In this document: positions 1-11,500 of the stretch, in pieces
Layout of the letters: each line of letters opens with the position of its first letter
Numbering within the stretch: the stretch's first letter is position 1
Source of the DNA: Watersipora subatra
Lineage: Eukaryota > Bryozoa > Gymnolaemata > Cheilostomatida > Watersiporidae
NCBI RefSeq assembly: GCF_963576615.1
Contig: NC_088711.1
Coordinates: forward strand, 11,278,869 to 11,342,868
DNA length: 64,000 nt
Direction of reading: 5' to 3'
Program-made: the position numbers and the translations under genes
Notes under the pieces: generated by a model
What the model was told of the DNA's origin: nothing
What the model saw: the letters and a program-made list of their open reading frames with translations, nothing else
The model's database searches: none

Positions 1-256
1 CCTAACAATTATATTTCAATGTGATCAGATAAATAAAGCAATATTTTTACATGGCTCTGTCAGCCATCGCTAGTTTTCAACAGGCACAAGAGACAAGTTT
101 ACTTTATGAAAGGTTCCATAAGATGGACATTAAATGAAAGAAGTTGGTATTGTTCAAGGCACCATTAGTAGCCTATATTTTCTCTTTTAGCAAAAAAAGC
201 TTTTAGGCTAAATTTACTTGAAAGAAGAAAATACTAATCACAAATTCCTCTCACAG

Positions 257-322
257 GATCTCTAGCTACCTCCATGAATGTGTACTCCGACTGCCACTTT
301 GTTTGAAGCCCCAGTTCTATGT
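257..322 (+). CDS. ERLEC1: Possible ERLEC1-like exon (end of first MRH domain)
   Basis: An AG acceptor at 255-256 follows a pyrimidine-rich tract. It opens a frame reading SSYLHECVLRLPLCLKPQFY, which resembles the closing strand of an MRH domain (a Leu/Pro-rich stretch, then Cys-x-x-Pro-x-aromatic). It would sit just upstream of the clear exon at 1474. The donor is uncertain: GT at 323 or at 314 would each give the phase needed by the next exon, and both are weak. The domain would also be one residue short of the family pattern. Treat this as a candidate only. Confidence 0.33.
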
Positions 323-1473
323 GTTCATCTTCCTTTTTGCCTTTTTTTTATATCTATCTGAAAGTTAACTTTACTGTTGCTCTGACTACCGCCGTGATCA
401 TCCTCACCGTAACAAGAGCTGTGTCAGACACAGTTGGTGGTTGGAAAAAAATGCTTCCTACTAGATTCAAACTCAGGACATTCGGGTCTGTACTCCAACA
501 CTCTAAAAACTGCGCTAATTGATTATCTTAGCTGTCTTGAATGTGACACATGTGTTTAGGGGATTACCGAACAATGTTGACAAGCAAATAACAGGAAACA
601 AAGGCAAAGATTCACTCAGGTTAACCACATCTCATCATTGTCATGGTTGTGCTTTTATTTGAAACACTGCATAGTTGAAGCACCGCTTGTCACATTGAAA
701 TACAGAGTAATTACCGAAACAGGGTTCATAGTTCATATCTACAGTAATACAGGTCTAGAACAACTTAATAACTTGCTCTTGTTTGGCCATGCGCATAAAA
801 AGCGTACATTTGAGAACTAGTTAGTTCCAGGTCTTTTCTGCTTTTAGTGGGTAGTGAGAGCCACTCAGATGTTCAATGCTGACCAACATATTCCATACTA
901 TCATCAGCTCTGTAGTTGTTATTGCATGAACATCAGTTTTTACCTCTCACCAGCTTTGTGTAGATGGTCTGAAGACTTCCCTTACCTGCACCCTAGTATA
1001 ATGGTTAGCTTCATCTGTAAGACCTCAAACTTCCTAGCATGGGCTCCACTTGATCGCTGCAAACAAAAACTGTGCATGCTGATGGGTTCTTTTAACCTGT
1101 GGAGTCTCATTCAGTTTCTCTGAGTTTCAGGACAAGAATGTCTTGTTAACTGGAGAGACGCCCACCTGCTGATGGGACCCAAAGATATGCTCTTCTTTTG
1201 TCTGGCGGTCAGCGCTGCCTGAACTGCCAGTCTCCTATATAAAAGCCAGATTTTTTATCCGGTATAAGACTACTTACATTTGAGAATAGAGCTTGGGTAT
1301 CAGGAAGTAGATATGTCAACAGGAGAATACACATTTTTGTGTTAGGTCGCTTACCTTAGATTCTTCACCTTCATTGTAGCTAACGGTTAGTTTTCTGTTT
1401 TGTCAATATCTGAAAGAATAGCTATTTCCTGTTCTTTGTATACCCATATTTTCTACTCATTCGATTAATACAG
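323..1473 (+). other. ERLEC1-like intron, no further gene seen
   Basis: This stretch precedes the exon at 1474. The open frames at 319, 638 and 854 have no recognisable domain and no matching splice context. I see no repeat of note. Confidence 0.4.
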
Positions 1474-4400
1474 ACCAATCAGAGAAAAGTCAAAGATTAT
1501 TTCATGCCACTCATTGGATGGAGCGCCGGAAAAGCCTCAGATGGTTTTGGACATTGACAATATTCTGAGTCAAAAACCTCAGGTCAGTCCCTTTATTACT
1601 CCCTTAACCTACTTGTTATGCTGGTATCAGTTGTGCATGGTTTATCTGGTTGTATATGATTTCCCGCTTCTCCATAACTCCACAAAATTTTATCTCTCGC
1701 TTTGTTTGCGTAAACTATGTCTGCCTTTTAATGCATGAAAATTACTATAATGATATGAAGTGATATACGAACTACATATATGACAATTCTTATTTAATTA
1801 ATATCGGAGGCAATTTTTGACCCACAAAAGGGACATAAAACAGCTTTTAGTATTTTTTCCGATTACTGTAATTTGATTTGCCACTTTGTGTAACTTCTGC
1901 CTTTGGTCACTGGAGTACTTCCTGTGATCAGCATTATTCTAATTTACTAAAGCACATGATAAGTCGTTACCTGTGTGTTGCAGAAAATCTCTCCACCAAA
2001 GGGGAGTTCTGTTGTCACTATCACCAAAGCAGAACAAGAGGCAAAAAGGACCGGCATTGGAAAAAGAGAAGACAACCTCTTCCTTCAAAGATTTTTGAGC
2101 GGCGAGCACTGCTTGCAAGGAGTAAGTGTCTTTTGGTTCTCTCTTTACTTCGTCAAGCTTATGCTGCATTGCGTCAGGGCCGTATCCACCTGTTTGAAAA
2201 TGGTACTGCGGGTAGAGTCCGAGAGGGGTGCCGATCGCCCTCTCGATAGGGGGGGTCCAGGGGTTCTCTCCCTGAAAATTTTTTAGTGTAACTAGTCAAA
2301 ATGGTGCAAATCTAGGACACTTGGCTCCTGATGGGGCACATGTTCTAACAGCAAATTTGACATTATAAACCAGTTTTCTAAATATAAAACTTTATTGAGA
2401 TTGTTTATTGAGATTGTCTTTAACAACGTTTATTAAAAATATAATGTGAATGAAAGCTGCTAAAGGGGTTGGCCACAGCTAGCATGACGTAGAATTATCA
2501 CCGGGTACAACGCTGAATGGTGTAGGAGACGAGTAGTCTCCTATGAAATAATTTAATTAAATAATATTGTAGAGTTAAAAAGTAAAATTAATAGAGCACC
2601 ATGTCTAAAATAATGCACTTATACTATAGTCTATAATATTGAGCAAGTAGTAGATTTAAATTTGAGCTATGCATGTTACATGCATAGCTCAAACTTAAAT
2701 TTATTTCAATGAACAAAATCTTTTGGACATAGATATTCATTTACATATGTACTACCACAAAAAAAATACAACCATGTACAATTGTCCCTGTATGAAATGC
2801 TTGGAAGCATTCCTTTCGGTGGAGTCCAACGCTATAATGTTACCGTGCATGCTACCATAACGATTGTTTTTCTCTGTATATTCCAAGTATAATAAAAGTC
2901 CAAAAGGTTTACATCACTTCTATCATCTGAATTATTTTTATTCTGATCTTACAAAAAATCACTAACGATCGCAGGATCAAATAATTTTTTATTTCACCGT
3001 TTCAAAAGTCGATATGGGCTGGTTTTTCCAACTTTTATTCTTTTCCAAGGAGTCGCGATTTCTTTAGCTTTTAGCACAAAGCAACACCTCTCAGATAATC
3101 GTTTCATATTGTAATTCATCGACTGATATCTTGTTGATGATATTTAAAACTTACTAGCAATCATATCCCTTGTTTAACGTGACTAGTCGACAGCTTTATA
3201 AACGGCGACCGAACGCGGCATAAATGTCGTTTCCTCACGCAACCGATAAACGACAATTTTGGTCATTTCCCAAGCCAAAGCGTTAACATCAAGCAAAAAT
3301 GACGTGAATTCCGGGATTTTGAGCCTTAAAAAATGGTACTGTCATGGCAGTAGCTGCAGTATAGGAGGATACGGCCCTGCATTGCGTATGTACATACATA
3401 CATATGTATGTACGTACATACATATGTATGTATGTAAATATACATATGTGCATAAGTTTGTTCAACTCATCCTGCTGCTTCCTGTTTCAGGCGGCTGGAT
3501 GGTGGAGTTATGAATTATGCTATGGTAAGACTGCTAAACAGTTTCATGTAGAGGCAGGAAAGCGAGTTACAAACATATTGCTTGGCAAATGGGACCTTGA
3601 TGCCCATCTCACCTGGATCTCTAAGCACCCTTCCAAAAATATGAATAAGCACAATACTAGAAGGTAGGTATATCGCATCTAATTATGGGCTTAGGAGGCA
3701 TTTAATTGTCTGTTGTAGTGCTCGAGCTTTGATATTGCTCTATAGACTACACTACTGTAATATTGCTCTATAGACTACACTGCTGTAATATTGCTCTATA
3801 GACTACACTGCTGTAGTATTGCTCTATAGACTACACTGCTGTAATAATGCTCTATAGACTACACTGCTGTAATATTGCTCTATACACTACACTGCTGTAA
3901 TATTGCTCTATAGACTACACTGCTGTAATATTGCTCTATAGACTACACTGCTGTAATATTACTCTATAAACTACACTGCTGTAATATTGCTCTATAGACT
4001 ACACTGCTGTAGTATTGCTCTATAGACTACACTGCTGTAATAATGCTCTATAGACTACACTGCTGTAATATTGCTCTATACACTACACTGCTGTAATATT
4101 GCTCTATAGACTACACTGCTGTAATATTGCTCTATAGACTACACTGCTCTAATATTACTCTATAAACTACACTGCTGTAATATTGCTCTATAGACTACAC
4201 TGCTGTAGTATTGCTCTATAGACTACACTGCTGTAATAATGCTCTATAGACTACACTGCTGTAATATTGCTCTATAAACTACACTGCTGTAATATTGCTC
4301 TATAGACTACACTGCTGTAGTATTGCTCTATAGACTACACTGCTGTAATATTGCTCTATTAACTACACTGCTGTAATATTGCTCTATAGACTACACTGCT

Positions 4401-7400
4401 GTAGTATTGCTCTATAGACTACACTGCTGTAATATTGCTCTATAGACTACACTGCTGTAATATTGCTCTATAGACTACACTGCTGTAGTATTGCTCTATA
4501 GACTACACTGCTGTAATATTGCTCTATAGACTACACTGCTGTAATATTGCTCTATAGACTACACTACTGTAATATTGCTTTATAGACTACACTGCTGTAA
4601 TATTGCTCTGTAGATTACACTGCTGGAATAGTGCTCTATAGACTACACTGCTGTAATATTGCTCTATAGACTACACTGCTGTAGTATTGCTCTATAGACT
4701 ACACTGCTGTAGTATTGCTCTATAGACTACACTGCTGTAATATTGCTCTATAGACTACACTGCTGTAATATTGCTCTATAGACTACACTGCTGTAATATT
4801 GCTCTATAGACTACACTGCTGTAATATTGCTCTATAGACTACACTGCTGTAATATTGCTCTATAGACTACACTGCTGTAATATTGCTCTATAGACTACAC
4901 TGCTGTAATAATGCTCTATAGACTACACTACTGTAATATTGCTCTATAGACTACACTGCTGTAATATTGCTCTATAGACTACACTGCTGTAATATTGCTC
5001 TATAGACTACACTGCTGTAATATTGCTCTATAGACTACACTACTGTAATATTGCTCTATAGACTACACTACTGTAATATTGCTCTATAGACTACACTACT
5101 GTAATATTGCTCTATAGACTACACTACTGTAATATTGCTCTATAGACTACACTGCTGTAATATTGCTCTATAGACTACACTACTGTAATATTGCTCTATA
5201 GACTACACTGCTGTAATATTGCTCTATAGACTACACTACTGTAATATTGCTCTATAGACTACACTACTGTAATATTGCTCTATAGACTACACTGCTGTAA
5301 TATTGCTCTATAGACTACACTGCTGTAATATTGCTCTATAGACTACACTGCTGTACTATTGCTCTATAGACTACACTGCTGTAATATTGCTCTATAGACT
5401 ACACTGCTGTAATATTGCTCTATAGACTACACTGCTGTAATATTGCTCTATAGACTACACTGCTGTAATATTGCTCTATAGACTACACTGCTGTAATATT
5501 GCTCTATAGCACTTTCATTCACATTCTACTAGAATTATTACATAACATGACAGTCTTGCTTGTATATGTGCCCTAGCGTTTATTCTTTGGTATGTAACTC
5601 CCTGGTTATGAGTCGTCTGTGATGTGTAACACTGTTTTGAGTCATCTGTGATGTGTAACTCTCTGGTTTTGAGTCATCTGTGATGGGTAACTTTCTGGTT
5701 ATGAGTCATTTGTGATATGTAATTCTTTGTTTATCCAATTTAATATGATCGACATTATTCCATACTTTTCCAACACCATGTGCTATAGTCTATAACTTGG
5801 CTCGTTCTTTGTGTGACCTCAACCTTACGGTATGATCATATTATGTTCATTTATTTAACATATCAGCTGCATACTATTTGTCGAATATCTTAGTTGTCAG
5901 TTGCTTCAGTCAATCTGCAGTTACTCGTACTCTGGTGCGCAAGGTGGAGATCATTAAGGTTCCAGCTCTGCTTAGTAGCTGCATGTTTCATTGTTGAATA
6001 CATGTACTGTTATTTAATCAAAAGTAATATATTTTACAGATATATATCACAATTTTACTCTGAAGGAGATTTCTGTGATGAAATTAAAGCAAAGAGGACA
6101 GTGGAAGTGAAGCTGAAGTTAGTAGAAATATATGTTATGATATTGTAAGAGAGCAGCAGGGTTGCTTGTTTATGAGTGACTGTACTAGCAATAGGTTAGC
6201 TAGGTCAATTTTGTCACCCAATACTGCAAGATACTCTTCAGTATTGGGTAACCTGTCTCTGTGGCTGCTCTATATGAACGGCACCTAGGAAAATTAGTAG
6301 ACTGTTAATTTTATGCTAGTATTTCTGATCAGTGTAGGAGCAAGGGATGTTAAAATCAAGTTACAAGATAAAATTGCAAGTTGAAACGAATATTTCCATT
6401 AAAATACGCTGCAATTTGTCTAATTCGTTCCAAGGTATAAAACTTTCAAGTGTAATGTATGTTGAAGGTATTACTCATACTCAGTTTTAAATAATCATAC
6501 ACAATTATTTCTGTACATCAACCCTGCTACCAACTCTTCTCTCCCCACAGTACAGTGAGTCTATGTTACTGTCTGACAGCTATATCAGAATTGTCTATGG
6601 AACTACTAAGGGGCCATAATTTCTGATGTTTCTTGTATTGTTCTCTCAGATGATTATAGCTCTAACAGTCATGTTTAATGGTATGACTTGCCTCTGTAAG
6701 TATGATGCCTCCTACCCTATACCGATAGGTATTGAAGAGCTAGTTTACTGCTTCTTCATGCTAATTTTTTCAGCATTTTGTCACATTGGATAATTACAAA
6801 AATTACATATGACTTGTTCTCATTGCAAACTTGCAAAAGCTATTTTAATTGTAAGGCGAGTAGTAGTACAGACTTAAGTCATCTAATACCTTGGACTCAC
6901 AGACTTAAGTCAAAGATATTAGAGTCAGGAAGAATAGCGCTAGATTTTTTTTAATGGTATTTCAAACTTTATACATTTTAAATTACATCCCAGTAAAACA
7001 GTTTAAATCAAATAAACATTTCAAATTAGTAAAATTGTTTCTCAACCCTCTAATCGTTTGGACAGTTTTTTCTGTTTAGATTTGTATCAATTGGCGTTGT
7101 AAAGATATTTGCTAGTCTTAAGACATGTTTCTCTATTATACACATTATTTCAGATGTACCCAAATGGGAGGAAGCTCACACGCTGTAGCCATATATTTAG
7201 TAGAACCATCTACTTGTCAGTACATTCTCACGGTATGTCATTGTAACTTAGTTTATTCAAGTACTATCTGGTTTTCAGTAACAGATCTTCTGGTGGTAAA
7301 TATTAAAGTTGTATCTGTATGTATTATTTTACATGACTAAGTTTTGTCAATTTTTTGCGCTTTACTTTCAGGTGGAATCTCCTATTTTGTGTGATCTAGT

Positions 7401-7434
7401 TGATCAAGCGGATGATAAAGGCCTCGTCTCCTAG
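1474..7434 (+). CDS. ERLEC1: ERLEC1/XTP3-B-like ER lectin, 3' portion (6 exons)
   Basis: Endoplasmic reticulum lectin of the OS-9/ERLEC1 family, which binds trimmed N-glycans and works with the SEL1L-HRD1 complex in ER-associated degradation. Exons by splice phase: 1474-1582, 1984-2121, 3491-3663, 6040-6117, 7154-7232 and 7372-7434 (stop TAG at 7432). The first two carry the linker between MRH domains. The last four carry a complete second MRH domain, starting with GWWSYELCYGK. The four glycan-contact positions known for MRH domains look intact: Gln in KQFH, Arg in AKRTVE, and Glu and Tyr in VEPSTCQY. The ending VESPILCDLVDQADDKGLVS matches the family C-terminus. Introns fall in phases 0, 0, 2, 2 and 0 and all junctions stay in frame. 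The N-terminus and most of the first MRH domain lie outside the window. Confidence 0.93.
2175..3379. mobile_element. Non-autonomous hAT-like element with 8-bp target duplication
   Basis: Terminal inverted repeats CAGGGCCGTATCC (2175-2187) and GGATACGGCCCTG (3367-3379) are flanked by a perfect 8-bp direct repeat CATTGCGT (2167-2174 and 3380-3387). CAGGG termini and an 8-bp duplication are the hallmarks of the hAT superfamily. The 1205-bp interior has no convincing transposase, so it is a non-autonomous copy. It lies in the ERLEC1-like intron between 2121 and 3491. A short hairpin (2661-2693) lies inside. Confidence 0.85.
2661..2693. repeat. Short perfect hairpin inside the hAT-like element
   Basis: TTTGAGCTATGCATG, a TTA spacer, then its reverse complement. 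It may be a structural part of the transposon. Confidence 0.7.
3385..3450. repeat. CATA/TGTA microsatellite
   Basis: Alternating CATACATA and TATGTATG blocks directly right of the hAT-like element's target duplication and 40 bp upstream of an ERLEC1-like exon. It creates spurious open frames with no domain. Confidence 0.8.
3733..5510. repeat. 28-bp satellite array, about 63 copies
   Basis: Tandem monomers of 28 bp (beginning TATTGCTCTATAGACT and ending ACTGCTGTAA) run for about 1.78 kb in the intron between exons 3491-3663 and 6040-6117 of the ERLEC1-like gene. Most differences are single bases. The variants ACTCTATAAAC (3961, 4157) and TATACACTAC (3881, 4077) recur exactly 196 bp apart, which is seven monomers, so part of the array spread as a higher-order block. 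The 3' half is more homogeneous. Confidence 0.97.
5604..5729. repeat. Imperfect ~32-bp tandem repeat, 4 copies
   Basis: Four diverged units of the form GAGTCATCTGTGATGTGTAA separated by CTCTGGTT-like spacers, shortly after the 28-bp satellite and in the same intron. Confidence 0.8.
6349..6490. repeat. Dispersed repeat copy (pairs with 12862-12995)
   Basis: A segment with GTTGAAACGAATATTTCCAT followed by diverged sequence recurs in the same orientation at 12862-12995. One copy is in an ERLEC1-like intron and the other in a PDIA5-like intron. The family was not identified. Confidence 0.6.
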
Positions 7435-7714
7435 AACCTTGTCAGCACAATCATTTTAGTACAATTCTGTATTAATCAATTTCTGATAGAACTTTTTGTC
7501 TTCATCTATTTCCAGTAACACTCTGTCTTGTCTTATATGAACAAATTCTAACAGGACTATGTTGGAATGCTATGCAGACTGAAGCCTTTGGAAGCTCTTG
7601 AATGTAAGGGCATTAAGATAATGTGAATTACTTGGATGTAAGTGATAACTCATCATCCGCTCTGTCTAGACTGGACTGTCTTGTTATAATAATTTCTGTT
7701 AGTTTTATCATGGC

Positions 7715-7720
7715 AATAAA
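7715..7720 (+). terminator. Poly(A) signal for ERLEC1-like gene
   Basis: AATAAA lies 281 bp past the ERLEC1-like stop codon and is the first canonical hexamer noticed downstream. It fits a short 3' UTR. Confidence 0.55.
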
Positions 7721-7840
7721 ATGATATAATACTGAGAAAAACTGAAGCCACACTTTATACCATGTTTGGAAATTGGTTTTTTCAATTTTTTTGTAGCGCG
7801 CTCGCCTATATGATAGGTGGAAGTCAGATAACAAAGCTTT

Positions 7841-7846
7841 TTTATT
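7841..7846 (-). terminator. Poly(A) signal for PDIA5-like gene
   Basis: TTTATT on the + strand, so AATAAA on the minus strand, about 660 bp past the PDIA5-like stop. It faces the ERLEC1-like signal, so the two convergent transcripts would end about 120 bp apart. Confidence 0.5.
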
Positions 7847-8503
7847 GGACGTCTATCCGACTCCCACAGAAAATGGTGACAAACGAGCTTTTAATGAATA
7901 TTTTACAATGCTTTAAAGGTATCTCACAGCATATGTTCATGTTTAAATACGTTGAATAGTAAAGAAACAACTGATAAGTGGCAGCAAACATTTGTTAATG
8001 CTGCATTCAAGCTCATTATTTTAAAGGGAGTCAGTCAGGCTTTTACTGAGTAATAATCAACCAGTTTCGGCCACACAGAGTGCAGCCATAGACCAAGACC
8101 TTTAACCATTACTGAGCCATGCGAGAGGGCTGCCACAGCACTGAGCTGTTGCACTCTTGCTATCTCCAACAAATCTATGAAAACTAATTAGCAATAACAC
8201 ATTTTTCAAATGCATGATTAAGATACTGATAAGTGAATTTAATGTATGTTGCCCAGAGGTAAGTACTAACTACTTGCATATGCAGTAAGTAGTTAGTAAA
8301 AAGTAGAAAGACTTATAACAAACAATATCAATAAGAGATTATAACATGTCTTTTGAAACTGAGGCTACGCGTACTAAAACATTTTCATCAAATACAAAAT
8401 CAATCGAAACAACTGCTAAAACAAACGTTAGCATTCTAGAGCAAACAAGGAAAATCACAATTACTTATAGACTTATTGTCAGTTCCATTCAAATGCCCTC
8501 TCG

Positions 8504-8564
8504 TTAGAGCTCATCGTCATTTCTAGCTGGATCAGGGATTCGTGCCCCCTCCATATCGAATGAA
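8504..8564 (-). CDS. PDIA5: PDIA5-like terminal exon with DDEL retention signal
   Basis: The acceptor TTTTTAG precedes 8564. Twenty codons follow and end in ARNDDEL and a TAA stop (8504-8506). DDEL is a KDEL-type ER retrieval signal; vertebrate PDIA5 ends in KEEL. The exon takes the 2-nt overhang from exon 18. Confidence 0.85.
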
Positions 8565-11500
8565 CTAAAAAGGAAAAGGCGTATAATGAGTCATACAGTT
8601 AACAAAGTGTGGCGGTTAAAATAAAATCTATGATGAGCAGATCAGGGCAATATGACAAAGACACATATTTCATAGGTAGGAGCATAGAGTTATCTCCCCC
8701 TAGAGTGATAACTGCACGAGCGTTTCCGGTGCCAACAAGGAGCGTTTAGGCCACGCCTCTTTTTTGTGCTAGTCAGTCGTAGTGATTGACTAGATCAATA
8801 ACATCAGCTATGAGAAGGGTTAAACAAGGATCATGAATTCCAGTTGAGATAGTAATTAATGCTCATATTAAAGAAATGATGATTATAGTTTGTTACTTTA
8901 ATATATGCTAATTATTTAAAGCAATTCAATACCTACCAGAGATTGCTAAACATATTATGGAAATGTTTACTTTTTTATTTCCATAAACATAAATATTTCC
9001 ATAATTTTAGGGAAATGGATATGGAAATTTTATTTTACAAGTATGGAAATAGTATGAAAATGGAAATAATATGGAAATGAATTATGGAAATGCTATGGAA
9101 ATGGAAATAATATGGAAATGGAATTAATATGGAAATGAATTATGGAACTTTTAAGGAAATGGATATAATATGGAAATGAATTATGGAAATGGAAATAATA
9201 TGGAAATGGAAATACTATGGAAATGAAGTAGGGAAATGGAATTAATATGGAAATGAATTATGGAAATGGAAATAATATAGAAATGGAAATAATATGGAAA
9301 TGAATTATGGAAATGGAATTAATATGGAAATGAATTATGGAAATAGAAATAATATGGAAATGGAAATAATATGGAAATGAGTTATGGAAATGGAATTAAT
9401 ATGGAAATGAATTATGGAAATGGAAATAATATGGAAATGAATTATGGAAATGGAATTAATATGGAAATGAATTATGGAAATAGAAATAATATGGAAATGG
9501 AAATAATATGGAAATGAGTTATGGAAATGGAATTAATATGGAAATGAATTATGGAAATGGAAATAATATGGAAATGAATTATGGAAATGGAATTAATATG
9601 GAAATGAATTATGGAACTTTTATGGAAATGGAAATAATATGGAAATGAATTATGGAAATGTTATGGAAATAGAAATAATCTGGAAATGAATTATGGAAAT
9701 GGAAATAATATGGAAATGAATTATGAAAATGGAAATTGTGACATACACGTAATCCCTGATACCTACATGACATGCCAAGGCACTGAATAGATAGTGAGTG
9801 ATAGTGAAGGTAATGCAAGCAGTTACTCATAGATAACATACATAGTCATACTGGGGTTGTATTACATTGGTGTGATGGGAAGCTAATCAACTGCCATCAA
9901 CTATAAGCCGTACTACCCGGTGTTGCCCGAGTAATAAAAAAGTATTTGGACAGAAAATTTATTTTTATATAACATTTACTATTCTAACTTTTAAACTTCA
10001 TATCATGAGAAAATATTTTTAAGCAGTTTAAATGAATTAAGAGGAAAAAGAAAACAACTCTAAAGGTTTGCAAGCTTTTTCAAACAACTACAACTTTTAA
10101 ATTTCATATCATGAAAGAAGTGTTTTGTTGAAATAAATTAGGAAAAAAAATAAAAACTGTAAATGTGTTTAAATGTAAAATAATTAGCAAGTAATGGCTA
10201 AATATAATCTGTTTAGCTATGATTACAATGAAAAATTATTTAATAAATAAGGTAATAAAAAAGTCTATTTTATTTTTATATAATTATAGTTAGTAGAATT
10301 AAGTATAATTTATTTTTATTTAACATATAACAACATTTACCACTTTAACTTTCAAACTACATATTATAAAAAGTGTTCTGTGTAATTGAAATAAATGAAG
10401 AGAAGAGAGAAAATAAAAACAACTGTAAATGTTTTCAAGCTTTTTCAAACAACTACCACTTTTAAACTTCATATCCTGAAAGAAGTTTTTTGTTGAAATG
10501 AATTAGGAAGAAAAATGAAACTGCAAATTTGTTTAAATGTAAAATAATTAGCAAGTAATGCTAAATATAATCTGTTTAGCTATGATTACAATAAAAAATT
10601 ATTGTAATCATAGCTAATTTTTATTACTTTATTTAATAAATAAAGTAATTCACAACTACTTTTTATTACTTTATTTAATAAATAAAGTAATAAAAAGTCT
10701 ATTTTATTTTTAAATAATTATAATTTAGTATAATTAAGTATAATTTATTTTCATCTAACATATAACAACATTTGCCAATCTAACTTTCAAACTTTTTGCT
10801 TGCTTACATCAAGCAAAGATGTCCACTAACTAGTGGACATCTTTGCTTCAAGCTAGTCTATGTATTTGATTGATATGTATTGAAATCTAATATTACATGC
10901 AAGGGCTGTTTGTGAACTGAGGTGACAATGAATCACTCTATCACCATACAATGTCAATACTTTCAGTTGATGGCAGTCGATTAGCTTCCCATCACACCAA
11001 TGTAATACAACCCCAGTATGACTATCTATCTTATCTATGAATAACCAATGATATACAGCCCCTCATGTGTGGGGGCTGTATATCATTGGAGTAACTGATT
11101 GCATTAACTCACTTACTTAACACCATCTATTCAGTGCCTTTGCAATGCATGTAGGTATTGAATTGCTTTAAATAATAAGCATATATTAGAGTAATAAACT
11201 ATAATCATTTCTTTAATATGAGCAATAATTACTATCTTAACTGGAAATTCATGATCATTCTCATGGCTGACGTTATTGTTCTGTCGATCACTACGACTGA
11301 CTAGCACAAAAAAGGGGCGTGGCCTAAACACTCCTTGTTGGCACCGAAAACGCTCGTGTTGCTGAATGCGCAGTTATCACTCTAGGGGGAGATAACTCTA
11401 TGGGTAGGAGTATCACAGCACTCAAATAGGGGCTGCAAACGAAACAAAGATATGGCGATGTATGTAAAGCACTTGCGTTATACTGATCGAATCTAACATT

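Larger units (their letters stand above)
8683..11402. mobile_element. Foldback DNA transposon with 8-bp target duplication
   Basis: The terminal repeat CATAGAGTTATCTCCCCCTA begins at 8683 and its reverse complement ends at 11402. The flanks carry a perfect 8-bp direct repeat GGTAGGAG (8675-8682 and 11403-11410), typical of the hAT or P superfamilies. The terminal arms pair over about 255 bp (8683-8940 with 11145-11402). Pairing resumes further in: 9750-9840 with about 11090-11150, and 9845-9900 with 10968-11025. The left arm is interrupted by a minisatellite (8945-9740). The interior (9905-10960) holds AT-rich dispersed repeats. No transposase is visible. It lies in the last intron of the PDIA5-like gene. 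Confidence 0.85.

Noticed and set aside
1878-2286. 123-codon and 103-codon plus-strand frames as independent genes
   Set aside because: They overlap the ERLEC1-like exon 1984-2121. Only the exon portion is in the gene's frame and the rest is intron or hAT element.
3733-5510. CRISPR-like array
   Set aside because: Units are directly adjacent with no unique spacers, and the setting is a eukaryotic intron; it is a satellite.
9609-9839. His/Phe-rich 76-codon minus-strand frame
   Set aside because: A translation of the TATGGAAATG minisatellite.
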